The notes: generated from the sequence alone by a model not told the origin. DNA of 64,000 bases from Clostridium sp. (GCA_023667695.1 JAMOZY010000003.1:151072-215071), one strand, 5' to 3'. Shown: positions 36,041 to 44,933, numbered from the stretch's first letter. A program made the numbers and translations.

Positions 36041-36345
36041 TATTCCTCTGCGTTCGGTTTAATTGTAGTATCTCCCGGTTTGACCAGATTTAACAGCCTT
36101 CTTGCCGTTTCCTCCACAAATGCATCGGTTTGCTGGTAAGCCTCCTGCTGCTGGAGCCGCTGTGTCCGCTGTAGTTCTTCCTCCCTGCGTTCCTCCAGAA
36201 TCGCTATGGTATCCGCATTATCCTGATACCGGGCCTTCAGAGAACGGTAACGGAGAAATAGGGCGGCACAGAGAACCATGAGTACGACGATTACAACAAG
36301 CATACCCTTACGATTTTCGCTTTTTATGGTATTCCTTCTACTCAT
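36040..36345 (-). CDS. divIC: Cell-division septum protein DivIC/FtsL family
   Basis: A 101-residue bitopic protein: a short basic cytoplasmic end (SRRNTIKSENRKG), one transmembrane helix (MLVVIVVLMVLCAALFL) and a coiled coil rich in Glu, Arg and Gln, ending with the family's ARRLLNLVKPGDTTIKPN. DivIC forms part of the division complex with FtsL and DivIB. The start is Met at 36345, which has GGAAGGG 5 nt upstream; an earlier in-frame ATG lies on top of its own SD. It overlaps the end of yabQ by 8 bases. Confidence 0.88.
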   Translation of the reverse strand: MSRRNTIKSENRKGMLVVIVVLMVLCAALFLRYRSLKARYQDNADTIAILEERREEELQRTQRLQQQEAYQQTDAFVEETARRLLNLVKPGDTTIKPNAEE

Positions 36346-36727
36346 TTTTCCCTTCCTTTGCATTCCTCTTTTGCTTTATTGTACTGTGTTTTGTAATCTT
36401 TTTCAATACTAATTTCACTTTTTTATATGCAAACAACACAAGACCACAGCTATATGGACTGATGCCCCAGTTATACAATGCCGCACCGCAGCCCATTCCA
36501 AATAGTACGAAGGCACGAACCTGTCCCTGATTATAAGAATATAGTACTGCTACAATCAGGCAGCCACTGCCCAGACAGAACAAAATATCCTCCACTGCCG
36601 TCATCCAGGTGCTATGCCGTTTCATTCCCCGAAGGATTCGAAAAAAATCATAATAGACCACCACAAGCATTCCCCAAAAGGCACTTATGAAGAAGGTTTG
36701 CAGTTCTTGTACCATTTCAGCCGGCAT
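36338..36727 (-). CDS. yabQ: Spore cortex protein YabQ
   Basis: A 129-residue membrane protein of the YabQ family, needed for spore cortex formation in Bacillus. The N-terminal family pattern QTFFISAFWGMLVVVYYDFFRILRG is clear, and three or four transmembrane helices are seen. No good SD precedes the ATG, so translation may be coupled to yabP, which ends 3 bases upstream. It lies between yabP and divIC, as in Bacillus. Confidence 0.88.
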   Translation of the reverse strand: MPAEMVQELQTFFISAFWGMLVVVYYDFFRILRGMKRHSTWMTAVEDILFCLGSGCLIVAVLYSYNQGQVRAFVLFGMGCGAALYNWGISPYSCGLVLFAYKKVKLVLKKITKHSTIKQKRNAKEGKNE

Positions 36728-36730
36728 ATA

Positions 36731-37012
36731 TCAGCGGAATAACCTGCCAAATACACCACGCTCGGCTGCCGGTTCCTTTGCACTGGTATAGACAAAGCTA
36801 TCAACCGTACCATCCACTTCGACTTCTCCCTTTTCTAACGTGAGCTTTGTCACATGAAGGTCTGCGCCTTTAATTGATAACATCCCCATATCCGTTTCCA
36901 GTACAATTTCCGCCTCGTTGAATGCCTTTACATCCCGGACGCCTGTAATTGCTCCAACCCCCCGGTTCAGTAAATTCACTTTATGTGTTCTTGTTCCTAC
37001 CCGCTCATCCAT
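36731..37012 (-). CDS. yabP: Sporulation protein YabP
   Basis: A 93-residue protein of the YabP/YqfC family. The core LNRGVGAITGVRDVKAFNEAEIVLETDMGMLSIKGADLHVTKL fits the family, and the C-terminus is Phe-rich (GVFGRLFR). YabP is needed for spore formation in Bacillus and is made in the mother cell. AAGGAGG precedes the ATG. It follows the S4-domain gene by 51 bases, a gap that holds a weak sigma-E-like promoter. Confidence 0.9.
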   Translation of the reverse strand: MDERVGTRTHKVNLLNRGVGAITGVRDVKAFNEAEIVLETDMGMLSIKGADLHVTKLTLEKGEVEVDGTVDSFVYTSAKEPAAERGVFGRLFR

Positions 37013-37035
37013 TTTCTGTCCCTCCTTCCTTTTGC

Positions 37036-37063
37036 AATATATGAGAAGGAGGATAAGTTTATT
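37036..37063 (-). promoter_or_regulatory. Possible sigma-E promoter for yabP-yabQ
   Basis: On the minus strand AATAAAC (37063-37057), 13 bases and CATATATT (37043-37036) loosely match the sigma-E pattern (an ATA-rich -35, about 14 bases, CATA-type -10). YabP/YabQ are mother-cell genes in Bacillus, which supports it, but the match is weak. Confidence 0.28.
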
Positions 37064-37306
37064 CTATAAATAACGGAACATTTCCTTTGCTTCTTCCTTT
37101 TTTACGGTTTCTGCCACCTGAAGAACCTCCGCCTTTACAGACTTATTGCCGAATTGTATCTCAATCACATCTCCGGTCTTTACATCATAAGAAGCCTTTA
37201 CCACTTTGTCATTTACCATGACCCTGCCGGCATCACAGGCTTCATTTGCCACGGTTCTCCGTTTAATCAGACGGGAAACCTTTAAGTATTTATCCAGTCT
37301 CATATG
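37064..37306 (-). CDS. rqcP: S4-domain RNA-binding protein RqcP (YabO/HslR family)
   Basis: An 80-residue protein consisting of one S4 domain: MRLDKYLKVSRLIKRRTVAN at the start and AGRVMVNDKVVKASYDVKTGDVIEI. The Bacillus counterpart RqcP binds the 50S subunit and helps add alanine tails to stalled chains on split ribosomes. The start is ATG 37306, which has AGGTGG close upstream; an ATG six codons earlier has no SD. It follows the HU gene and precedes yabP, as yabO does in Bacillus. Confidence 0.92.
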   Translation of the reverse strand, partial: HMRLDKYLKVSRLIKRRTVANEACDAGRVMVNDKVVKASYDVKTGDVIEIQFGNKSVKAEVLQVAETVKKEEAKEMFRYL

Positions 37307-37394
37307 CCACCTGCTTTCTATCATCTACAATCACGATTTACGTTCCGGTACCTGCCACCCACGGCTGTCTCTGGATAACCGCCAGTTAAATGAG

Positions 37395-37420
37395 AAAAGA
37401 CCACCAAACGGTGGCCTTTT
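37395..37420 (-). terminator. Terminator of the HU gene
   Basis: On the minus strand AAAAGGCCACC pairs with GGTGGTCTTTT around a short loop, followed by CTC. It lies 31 bases after the HU stop codon and probably limits most transcription to HU alone. Confidence 0.7.
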
Positions 37421-37450
37421 CCCTAAATACTTCCTTCCTTATAATCGGAA

Positions 37451-37726
37451 TTAAGCATTCACCATATCCTTTAATGCCTTGCCTGCCTTAAACTTCGGTG
37501 CCTTAGAAGCAGCGATTGGCATTGGTTCGCCAGTCTTAGGATTTCTGCCTTCCCGTGCCGGACGCTCAGCAACTTCGAATGTACCGAAGCCAACTAACTG
37601 AATCTTCTCACCCTTCTTTAATTCCTCAGATACTACATCCGTGAAAGCCTTAACTGCCTTCTCAGCATCCTTCTTAGATAATTCTGTCTTCTCAGCGATT
37701 GCTGCGATTAACTCTGTCTTGTTCAT
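37451..37726 (-). CDS. hup: HU-family DNA-binding protein
   Basis: A 91-residue histone-like protein that bends DNA without strong sequence preference. The start [20 protein letters not shown] and the arm motif [22 protein letters not shown] are standard HU. The start is ATG 37726, with GGAGG about 9 nt upstream, not the longer in-frame ORF. It has a strong promoter and its own terminator, as expected for an abundant protein, and sits between spoVT and rqcP. Confidence 0.96.
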   Translation of the reverse strand: MNKTELIAAIAEKTELSKKDAEKAVKAFTDVVSEELKKGEKIQLVGFGTFEVAERPAREGRNPKTGEPMPIAASKAPKFKAGKALKDMVNA

Positions 37727-37837
37727 CGAAAAATATCCTCCTCTACAATGAAAAAATCTTATTCTGCACCTGAGCTTCTCCATCTCAAAGTGTCTGCAAA
37801 CGATTACCCCCGCCTTCAAGGGCAATGCCTAAATACA

Positions 37838-37866
37838 TTTATACAATTTTCCTATTCATTTGTCAA
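37838..37866 (-). promoter_or_regulatory. Strong promoter of the HU gene
   Basis: On the minus strand a perfect TTGACA (37866-37861), 17 bases, and TATAAA (37843-37838). The leader is about 105 nt long. Confidence 0.8.
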
Positions 37867-37902
37867 GGAAAATACACAATTTTCCATCTTTTTAATTCTT
37901 AA

Positions 37903-38451
37903 TTATCCTTCCATCTGTCTTCCCAGAAAATTTGCAGCAATCACAGCCGCCTTTCGCTCGGTTTCCCCCAGGGGTTCCGACTCCGTTCGACTCAATATGA
38001 TAACAGCGCCTATGGCATCGCCTTCACAAAGAATCGTCTGAACAATCTCACCGTAATATTCCTCATCGCTGTTGGAAAGAATCTTAATATACTTTTTCTC
38101 GCCCTTCCGCGCCAGGATAGATTCCCGGTCATTAATTGCCTCTTCCAGCTCTTTATGAAGTACCTTACCGATAAAGTCCTTTTTCGGTGCTCCGGCTACT
38201 GCTATAATCTGATCCCGGTCCGAAACGCAGACTGCATGGCCGATAATCTGTGCCGTCGCATCCACATACTGCTGTGCAAAGGCTCCAAGCTCTCCGATGG
38301 GAGAGTACTTTTTTAAAATAATTTCTCCATCCTTATCCGTAAAAATCTCCAACGGGTCGCCTTCCCGAATCCGTAAGGTCCGTCGGATTTCCTTTGGCAC
38401 TACTACTCTTCCTAAGTCGTCTATTCGTCTAACGATTCCTGTTGCTTTCAT
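37903..38451 (-). CDS. spoVT: Stage V sporulation protein T (AbrB-family regulator)
   Basis: A 182-residue transcription factor of normal length. The N-terminal AbrB/swapped-hairpin DNA-binding domain is clear (ATGIVRRIDDLGRVVVPKEIRRTLRI), and a C-terminal GAF-like domain follows (YVDATAQIIGHAVCVSDRDQIIAVAG). In Bacillus SpoVT tunes sigma-G-dependent genes in the forespore. GGAGG lies before the ATG. A good sigma-G-type promoter lies upstream, which fits its known forespore expression. Confidence 0.95.
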   Translation of the reverse strand: MKATGIVRRIDDLGRVVVPKEIRRTLRIREGDPLEIFTDKDGEIILKKYSPIGELGAFAQQYVDATAQIIGHAVCVSDRDQIIAVAGAPKKDFIGKVLHKELEEAINDRESILARKGEKKYIKILSNSDEEYYGEIVQTILCEGDAIGAVIILSRTESEPLGETERKAAVIAANFLGRQMEG

Positions 38452-38512
38452 AATATTCCTCCATTTAATGTGATAATCCGTATCTCACCTTGAGACCGGT
38501 TTCCTGTAAATG

Positions 38513-38541
38513 TAGTATTTGTTAAATGAAGGAATGTATGC
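38513..38541 (-). promoter_or_regulatory. Sigma-G-type promoter of spoVT
   Basis: On the minus strand GCATA (38541-38537), 17 bases, and AATACTA (38519-38513). This fits the sigma-F/sigma-G pattern (GHATR, 17-18 bases, CATNHTA) with one mismatch. Bacillus spoVT is read by sigma-G, so the match is meaningful. It gives a leader of about 55 nt. Confidence 0.55.
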
Positions 38542-38563
38542 GTGTTTTCACAAAAAATATTCT

Positions 38564-39202
38564 CTATAGCTCCGTAAAATGTTCTTCTGCAACGGAATGG
38601 AGGACCTTCCGGATTGCCATTCGCACCGAAGGCTCCTTTCCCTCCTGCAGCCGCGGAATATTCGCACAATGCTTTACGACAACGCAGAGACAGGCAATTT
38701 CCAGAATCACCAATGTAATATAGCTGTTCCCTTTCATAAAATAAAAGAAGGGATACAGAATCGCCGTAGAAAAGGATGCTGCACAGCCCCAGTCCGAAAC
38801 CAGCATGACAACAATGCCAATTACTGCCAACAGCAGAAAAATGCGCCAGTCCGTACTTAAAATCAGCCCGCCTAACGTGGCTAAGCCCTTTCCACCACGG
38901 AACTTTAAGTAAAATGGGAAAATATGCCCTAAGATTGCCGCAGCTCCTGCGGTGATGCCTGCAATGGCAAACTCCGGAAACAAAAGCTGCGCCATCTTAA
39001 CCGCCAGGAACCCTTTCATAAAATCAATGACCATGACAATGATTCCACTGGCTTTTCCCAATACCATAAAGGCATTGGTGGTACCTAAATTCTGCTGCCC
39101 CGTACTCCGCAAATCCACTCCCTTGGAACGGGAAAGAAAATAAGACGGACTGATGCAACCCAACAGATATCCAACCAAAAGACATAGAATAAATTCTCCC
39201 AT
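38564..39202 (-). CDS. plsY: Acyl-phosphate:glycerol-3-phosphate acyltransferase PlsY
   Basis: A 212-residue membrane enzyme that starts phospholipid synthesis by transferring an acyl group from acyl-phosphate to glycerol-3-phosphate. About five transmembrane helices and the three PlsY motifs are visible: GCISPSYFLSRSKGVDLRSTGQQNLGTTN, GHIFPFYLKFRGGKGLATL, and the later KGNSYITLVILEI region. The start is ATG 39202, with AAAGGAG 8 nt upstream; the longer frame is unlikely. It is the first of the minus-strand genes leading into spoVT, with about 110 bases between them. Confidence 0.93.
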   Translation of the reverse strand: MGEFILCLLVGYLLGCISPSYFLSRSKGVDLRSTGQQNLGTTNAFMVLGKASGIIVMVIDFMKGFLAVKMAQLLFPEFAIAGITAGAAAILGHIFPFYLKFRGGKGLATLGGLILSTDWRIFLLLAVIGIVVMLVSDWGCAASFSTAILYPFFYFMKGNSYITLVILEIACLCVVVKHCANIPRLQEGKEPSVRMAIRKVLHSVAEEHFTEL

Positions 39203-39266
39203 AGCAGCTCTCCTTTCTCCTGTGTGTTCCTTCTCTATCATTATATTTTACTTACTGATAAACATT

Positions 39267-39295
39267 AGTATACTACAAAAAAAGAAAAATCGTAA
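39267..39295 (-). promoter_or_regulatory. Possible promoter of plsY
   Basis: On the minus strand TATACT (39272-39267) preceded at 17 bases by a poor -35 (TTACGA). It lies about 65 bases before the plsY ATG. Confidence 0.35.
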
Positions 39296-39353
39296 CTGCC
39301 TGAATGAATTTTTTTAAATTTTTCTGAAGTTTTTATTTCTATATTCTTTCTGT

Positions 39354-42206
39354 TTAATGAAACCAACGATACCAAAATGGTTTTTTCTTTGCGGTGGAAA
39401 GGAAAACAACTTCTCCTTCCTCTGCCATAAAGGTAAGATACTTTCCGTCCGCCGTCGTTTCCACCTTGCTCCACCCGGCAGCATCCAGCACATAGATATC
39501 CAGTCCTGTCTCCTCTTCTGGTGGAAGATACCGCACGACATGAGCATCAGCGCCATCCTCCGGAATCTGTAAGGTCCATACCTCAACAACGGATTTATTT
39601 TTATTTGGATTGTCATAATCCTTCTTATATTCTTCTAAGCCCAGGATATCCTCTTCCCTAAAGGCACCCTCCACCACCACAACTGCCATGCTGTCATTCC
39701 GCTTCTCTTCGGTTTCTAATGCAGTAACATAATCCACATAAGAAGCTTCTACACGTTCATCAAAGGTAATGTGCGTATTATCCCATAGATTCCAGATACC
39801 ATAGCAGCCTTCCTGTTCCGGCACCTCTGGTATATCCGCCGGAGCTATTTGCCCTCCATAAGCCACCGTAGTCTGACGGATTACCGTCTCGTCGGCAATA
39901 AAGCTTATGGTACAGCTCCGGAAGATATCCGGTACATTCTCTTTTGCGATTAATTCCTCCTGGGTCACCGGCTCAGCCTTTCCCTGATAACTGATTCCAT
40001 CAATACCTGCCGTTCCATTGTCCACAAATACATTCGCTTCTGCCATACCATCCTCTCCTATGGCACCGGCAATCGCTCCCAGGCATTCCGTACCCTCCTG
40101 AATCCGAATCATGGCATAAGACCCATAGATTTCTTTTCCCTGTCCGGCAATCCCTCCGATATAGTTTTCTCCTGACAGCCAGCACTTTGCGGAACAATTC
40201 CGAATGATGCCTTCGGACCATCCGGCAATTCCACCGATATAATCCCCGCCGCTGCTGCTAATCATACCGGTTGCAACCGAGTTCATAACACTTCCCATCA
40301 TCATGTTCCCTACGATACCGCCTGCACAGTCCTTTTTGCCTTCCACATCCCCCTGATTCTCACAGCCCCGGATAACAACCCGGGTCTTATACTGAACATT
40401 TGCGGAGATTTCACCCTCAATCTGGATATCATCCTCCGGGTCCAAATCATGCTCAATAGCCATAGCCCCTGCAATTCCGCCTACATTTAAGTCGCCTGTA
40501 ATCATTCCCCGGTTGATGCAGTCTCCAACCTTGCCTTCTGCCGCTTCCGGATTATCTTCATCTGAAACATCCTCAATCCGGTCCGAATCCTCCTGTTCTA
40601 TGCCATAGGTCAGCGTATCCAGAATACCAAAAGCCTGATTGGATATTGCCTGTACATCCTGATTTAAGATACTGCCATTATCCGTCAAAAGAACTCCTAA
40701 TCGGGAAAGGCAGTCTGCAATATTTTTCATGGAATCGCTAAAGCTCGTTTTTGCCGCCTGGAAGGCAGCATTATCCTCAGAAGGCTTCAACTGCTCCAGC
40801 TCATTCTGAATTTGATTCCGGTCAATATCTTCGGCATCATTCCGGATATCCTCAATCGTGGATTCTATATTTCCGGCTTCTACCTTTTCCTCTGCATTAT
40901 CTGTATCGATTCGATTTATTTCATCTTTCATCTGGTCCACCACGGCATCCATGTCCGGATGCTCCTCCCTATCGTCCTCCGAGGTATCCGGCTGGTCCGG
41001 TGTCTCTTCCACCGGCTCATAATCAATGTCCGGTTCTTTTTCTTCCTTGTAAGCATTCAGCATCGCCTCTGCAGCTTCTGAAGCAGCTCTTACATAGGGC
41101 GACATCACCTGCAGCTCTTTTCCAACTGCACTGGTCGTTCCATTCATATCGGTTAATGTCTGGTCAATCGCCGTCTGCAGCTCTCTTAGCTGGGGACTAA
41201 TCTGCTCCAGCGTAGTCTGGTTGTATTCCAGCACCAGATTCGGCTCCATCTGGCCTACGATTCCGCCTACCTCTTTCCTTCCATAGACACTTCCCGCATT
41301 GATACACAATCCGATATAACCGGACTGCCGTCCGGCAATTCCGCCGATATTGTAGCCGATATGCGGATAGCCTATCACGCCACGGTTAACACAGCCTTGA
41401 ATCACACCGGAAGAAATCCCCGCAATCCCGCCAGCATCCGTAATATCCGTGGCATTCTCCGTTGCCGTAATATCCGCAAGGGTAATATCGGATAAATCCA
41501 TTGTTTCCTCTGAAATCACGGCATTCACATGATTTTGGTTTTCACAGCCCTGAACCAGCCCCTGATTTTCACCGACGATACCGCCGGCTCCATGGCTGCC
41601 GTAAATGACTCCGGAGGCGCTGCTGTTTCGGATGATTCCGGTTACCCGGTTGACCCCTGCAATGCCGCCGACATAATCCTGACCGCCAACACTTCCCTGA
41701 AAAGAACAATCCTCTATGACGCCGCTGTTGCTTCCGGCAATTCCACCTACATAGGTCTTACTGCCCTCTGGCTTCAGTGTGCCGCTGACCTTAAGCTTCT
41801 CAATCCTTCCGGTTTCCTGAACATAACGGAAGAATCCCACATTGGAGCCAGCCCCTGTGACAGACAGATTCGTAATACTATGCCCCTGTCCATAAAATAC
41901 GCCTCCAAAGGAAGGAATCATTTCAAATTCCTCACCGGAACAGGTGATATCATTATCCAGATACACCGCTTTATCCCGGGACCAGCTGTCCAGCCTGCAG
42001 TCCTCCGCCAGCTTTTGCAGCTCTGAATAGGATGAAATATGAATTTCAACCATCTGCCTGTCCCCCTGTTCTTCACCATGTTCCTCTTCTGCCGGGGTTC
42101 CCCATACAGCTCCAAGACTTCCTCCGGTCAGACAGATGCAAAGCAGGACGGAAAGCATAGCCTTCCATATATGATTTCTTTTATTCTTCTCCATGTTCTT
42201 CATCAT
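39354..42206 (-). CDS. Large secreted GLUG-repeat protein
   Basis: A 950-residue protein with a Sec signal peptide (basic NKRNHIWK then a hydrophobic stretch ending near AVWG, about residue 36). Two blocks of GLUG-type beta-solenoid repeats are seen, at about 95-330 and 565-745, each with repeats such as YVGGIAGSNSGVIEDCS and NVGGIAGAMA. Between them lies an acidic helical region rich in Glu, Asp and Gln (about 340-560). Near 770-810 is an Flg_new-like strand segment (CTISFIADETVIRQTTVAYGG). No LPXTG motif or C-terminal membrane helix is visible; the last residues are basic and aromatic (KKKPFWYRWFH). The start is supported by GGAGG 6 nt before the ATG. It overlaps the end of the MMPL gene by 26 bases, so the two are made together. 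Confidence 0.8.
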   Translation of the reverse strand: MMKNMEKNKRNHIWKAMLSVLLCICLTGGSLGAVWGTPAEEEHGEEQGDRQMVEIHISSYSELQKLAEDCRLDSWSRDKAVYLDNDITCSGEEFEMIPSFGGVFYGQGHSITNLSVTGAGSNVGFFRYVQETGRIEKLKVSGTLKPEGSKTYVGGIAGSNSGVIEDCSFQGSVGGQDYVGGIAGVNRVTGIIRNSSASGVIYGSHGAGGIVGENQGLVQGCENQNHVNAVISEETMDLSDITLADITATENATDITDAGGIAGISSGVIQGCVNRGVIGYPHIGYNIGGIAGRQSGYIGLCINAGSVYGRKEVGGIVGQMEPNLVLEYNQTTLEQISPQLRELQTAIDQTLTDMNGTTSAVGKELQVMSPYVRAASEAAEAMLNAYKEEKEPDIDYEPVEETPDQPDTSEDDREEHPDMDAVVDQMKDEINRIDTDNAEEKVEAGNIESTIEDIRNDAEDIDRNQIQNELEQLKPSEDNAAFQAAKTSFSDSMKNIADCLSRLGVLLTDNGSILNQDVQAISNQAFGILDTLTYGIEQEDSDRIEDVSDEDNPEAAEGKVGDCINRGMITGDLNVGGIAGAMAIEHDLDPEDDIQIEGEISANVQYKTRVVIRGCENQGDVEGKKDCAGGIVGNMMMGSVMNSVATGMISSSGGDYIGGIAGWSEGIIRNCSAKCWLSGENYIGGIAGQGKEIYGSYAMIRIQEGTECLGAIAGAIGEDGMAEANVFVDNGTAGIDGISYQGKAEPVTQEELIAKENVPDIFRSCTISFIADETVIRQTTVAYGGQIAPADIPEVPEQEGCYGIWNLWDNTHITFDERVEASYVDYVTALETEEKRNDSMAVVVVEGAFREEDILGLEEYKKDYDNPNKNKSVVEVWTLQIPEDGADAHVVRYLPPEEETGLDIYVLDAAGWSKVETTADGKYLTFMAEEGEVVFLSTAKKKPFWYRWFH

Positions 42207-44712
42207 GCTCTACCTCCGTTCCTTCCTCTGTTACCACAAGCTCTTCCTGGGGTTCTAACGCTTCCTTTCCGATACGGAGCAGCCGTCCCCTTGGTTTTGC
42301 TTCCTTTTTATCCTCCTGCATTTCAATGGTACCATGTACATCTCCCCGGATGACCCCGGATACATTGGCATCAATGATACCGGATACATATCCCCGCACA
42401 CGCCCCTGTACATAAATGATACCGTTCATATCCCGAATCGGAAGGTCCAGCTTCCGGAATGCAAAGGAAGTCCGTTCAATAATCGCATCTCCCAGCAATA
42501 AAATCTGTGGAAGCACGCACATAACCATTACAATGGAAATAATCGTACCCCGTCCCAGACAGCTTCCTATGGCGGATATTACCCCATTGGTGGTCATCTG
42601 ACCAATCAGAATGCCGCCGGCAACCAGAATGGAACCGGAGGTTAAGATTGTCGGAAACGCCTGGTTCAATGCTTCTATCATCGCTTCCTTAATCGGCAGT
42701 TCCCGCTTCAGCTCCATATAGCGGCTGGAAATAACAATGGCATAGTCGATATTGGCGCCCATCTGAATGGCATTGACGATTAAATAGCTTAAGAAATACA
42801 AATCCTCATGCTTCAGATATGGGAACGAGAAGTTCAGCCAGATACTTCCCTGAATCACCAAAATCAATAATAAAGGCAGACCCGCAGACTTAAAGTTAAA
42901 CAGCAGGATTACGATAACAAACAATGCAGATAATACACTGATGATGATATTATCCCGGCTAAAGGAGCTGGATAAATCATAATCACTGGTGGAATCTCCC
43001 ACCACCAGGACATTACCGCCATAATACTGTTCCGCCTCTTCATGAATGGTCGTTAAGAAATCAAAGGTTTCCTGACTTTCCTCCGGCAGATTCAGATAAA
43101 CCAGCATACGGGTATAATCCTCACTTAGAAGCTGTGCCTTTCCTTTATCTAAGGCATCGAATAAATCATTTAATGTCTCTTCTAAGTCCTCTTCCAGATT
43201 CACATAGCCTTTCTTCATTTCCTCTTCCAGAAATCCCATGATATCTATGATTGGAAGCTTATAATGCTCGATTCCGCCTACAATTTCTCCCAGATTATCG
43301 TCATTTACCGCATAGGCGGAATAAAGCAGGACTGCCACCTCATAATCGATATCCGCCAGCTCCGAGAATTCCCTTGGCGTCAGGGCATCCGTCAGCATAT
43401 AGCCATCCATAACCTCTGTATTGGAAAGCCCCTGGCAGGACTCGACCTCGTCATAAGCCTCCAGCCTTGCCAGAAGCTTTTGCTCCGCCTCATAATTTCC
43501 GGCAGGCACAATCAGAGCCACCAGATTCTCCGCGCCAAAGGTATCCTCAATCTTCTCTGCCGCAATCTGCGCCGTACCCTTTTTCGGCGGATTCAGATGG
43601 GAATTCCCATAACAATATGGACAACGGTTCGCAAACACAAATGCAAATATCAAAACAACTACAAATACCGGAGGTACAATATACCGGGTCCATACAACGA
43701 ATTTCCCCAGAAAATTAATCTTCGGCACCAGATTCTTATGTATGGTTTTATCCATTAACCGGTTAAACACCATCAAAAGTCCCGGCATCAGGGTAAATAC
43801 GGAAAGCAGGCTCATAAATATCGCTTTGATTAGAACGATTGCCAAATCTTCTCCAATCTTAAACTGCATAAATACCAGCGCCGCCAGACCGCTGATGGTG
43901 GTAAGACTGGAAGAAAAAATTTCCGGTATTCCTTTACTCAGGGCTGCAATACAGGCTTCTCTTGCCTCCAAATGCTCCCGTTCTTCTGTATATCGGTGGC
44001 ACATGATAATGGCATAATCAATTGCCAGCGCCAGCTGCAGGACAACGGTAACGGAATTGGAAATAAAAGAAATCGGGTCTACCAGAAAGTTCGTACCCAT
44101 ATTCAAAATAGCCGCTACCAGAAAGGTAATCAGCAAAACCGGAACCTCGGCATATGCCTTGGAGGTAAATGTCATTACTACAAGGATGATGATTGCAGCA
44201 ATGATAACAATCAACTGCATTTCTTTTGCCAGGTCTGCTGCCGAATCCTCACCTACCGCACTATCCACATATACATCATAATCCGCCAGAAGCTCCTTCA
44301 CCCGGTTCATGGCCGATACGCTGATTTCATCGGTCTCTTCCCCATCAAAGGTAATATGAAATAATGCAGCCGCATCCCGGTAGTGTTCCTCCGTATGGTC
44401 AAACTCTACAGAAGTAACTCCCGGAATGCCCTCTATCTCTGCTGCCAGCTCTGCTGCATGGGCATAGGATATATTGGCAATCATTACCTTGGCTGAGCCA
44501 TAGGTAATAAACTCCTCTTCCATGACCGTAAGCCCCTGTCTGGTCTCCGTTTCCTCCGACAGGTATTTGGTAATATCATTTTCCACCTCTACCCAGCCTC
44601 TGGCAAACAGACAAAAGATAATCGCAAAAATGTAAAGCAGAAAAAACAGATTCCGCTTGTCTACCACAAAGGTCGCAAATCGTTCCACAAGTGTCGGTTT
44701 CTTTTCATCCAT
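42181..44712 (-). CDS. MMPL/RND-family transporter with a bactofilin-like C-terminal tail
   Basis: An 843-residue membrane protein of the MMPL family. A first helix (about 22-42) and a large extracytoplasmic loop precede a set of helices (about 170-330) with the family's DYAIIMCHRYTEERE; the arrangement repeats in the second half with DYAIVISSRYMELKRE. MMPL proteins move lipids or other hydrophobic compounds. The last 90 or so residues are cytoplasmic: first a short stretch of strand-turn repeats (GRVRGYVSGIIDANVSGVIR) resembling the bactofilin fold, then a very acidic end. That tail is unusual for this family. The gene overlaps the GLUG-protein gene and is divergent from a TetR-type regulator. 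Confidence 0.85.
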   Translation of the reverse strand: MDEKKPTLVERFATFVVDKRNLFFLLYIFAIIFCLFARGWVEVENDITKYLSEETETRQGLTVMEEEFITYGSAKVMIANISYAHAAELAAEIEGIPGVTSVEFDHTEEHYRDAAALFHITFDGEETDEISVSAMNRVKELLADYDVYVDSAVGEDSAADLAKEMQLIVIIAAIIILVVMTFTSKAYAEVPVLLITFLVAAILNMGTNFLVDPISFISNSVTVVLQLALAIDYAIIMCHRYTEEREHLEAREACIAALSKGIPEIFSSSLTTISGLAALVFMQFKIGEDLAIVLIKAIFMSLLSVFTLMPGLLMVFNRLMDKTIHKNLVPKINFLGKFVVWTRYIVPPVFVVVLIFAFVFANRCPYCYGNSHLNPPKKGTAQIAAEKIEDTFGAENLVALIVPAGNYEAEQKLLARLEAYDEVESCQGLSNTEVMDGYMLTDALTPREFSELADIDYEVAVLLYSAYAVNDDNLGEIVGGIEHYKLPIIDIMGFLEEEMKKGYVNLEEDLEETLNDLFDALDKGKAQLLSEDYTRMLVYLNLPEESQETFDFLTTIHEEAEQYYGGNVLVVGDSTSDYDLSSSFSRDNIIISVLSALFVIVILLFNFKSAGLPLLLILVIQGSIWLNFSFPYLKHEDLYFLSYLIVNAIQMGANIDYAIVISSRYMELKRELPIKEAMIEALNQAFPTILTSGSILVAGGILIGQMTTNGVISAIGSCLGRGTIISIVMVMCVLPQILLLGDAIIERTSFAFRKLDLPIRDMNGIIYVQGRVRGYVSGIIDANVSGVIRGDVHGTIEMQEDKKEAKPRGRLLRIGKEALEPQEELVVTEEGTEVEHDEEHGEE

Positions 44713-44774
44713 GTCCTCGTCATACCCCTTTCATCCTTTATTCACATGAATTGGTTATAATGTACAATCGAAAA

Positions 44775-44858
44775 TTAATTGACATTTGTTCTTTTTCGGT
44801 ACTATACTATAGAAAAACATAAAAAACAACCTTTAAATTCGGCTGTTTTGTCAATTAA
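44775..44858. repeat. 10-base inverted repeat between the TetR and MMPL genes
   Basis: TTAATTGACA (44775-44784) and its exact reverse complement TGTCAATTAA (44849-44858) are 64 bases apart, about seven helical turns centre to centre. The first arm covers the -35 of the TetR promoter. The pair could be half-sites or operators of the regulator. Confidence 0.45.
44779..44808 (+). promoter_or_regulatory. Promoter of the TetR-family regulator gene
   Basis: A perfect TTGACA (44779-44784), 18 bases, and TATACT (44803-44808). The leader to the ATG at 44934 would be about 120 nt. Confidence 0.7.
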
Positions 44859-44933
44859 GTTGCATTTATAACTTATTTGTCTACTATTAATTATGTTTCT
44901 GATGCTATCTATAACAGAAATGGAGATGTTTAC

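Noticed and set aside
44849..44858. Second TTGACA (minus strand) as a promoter for the MMPL operon
   Set aside because: No -10 element lies at 15 to 19 bases; the matching bases are GGTTGT. It is listed as an inverted-repeat arm instead.
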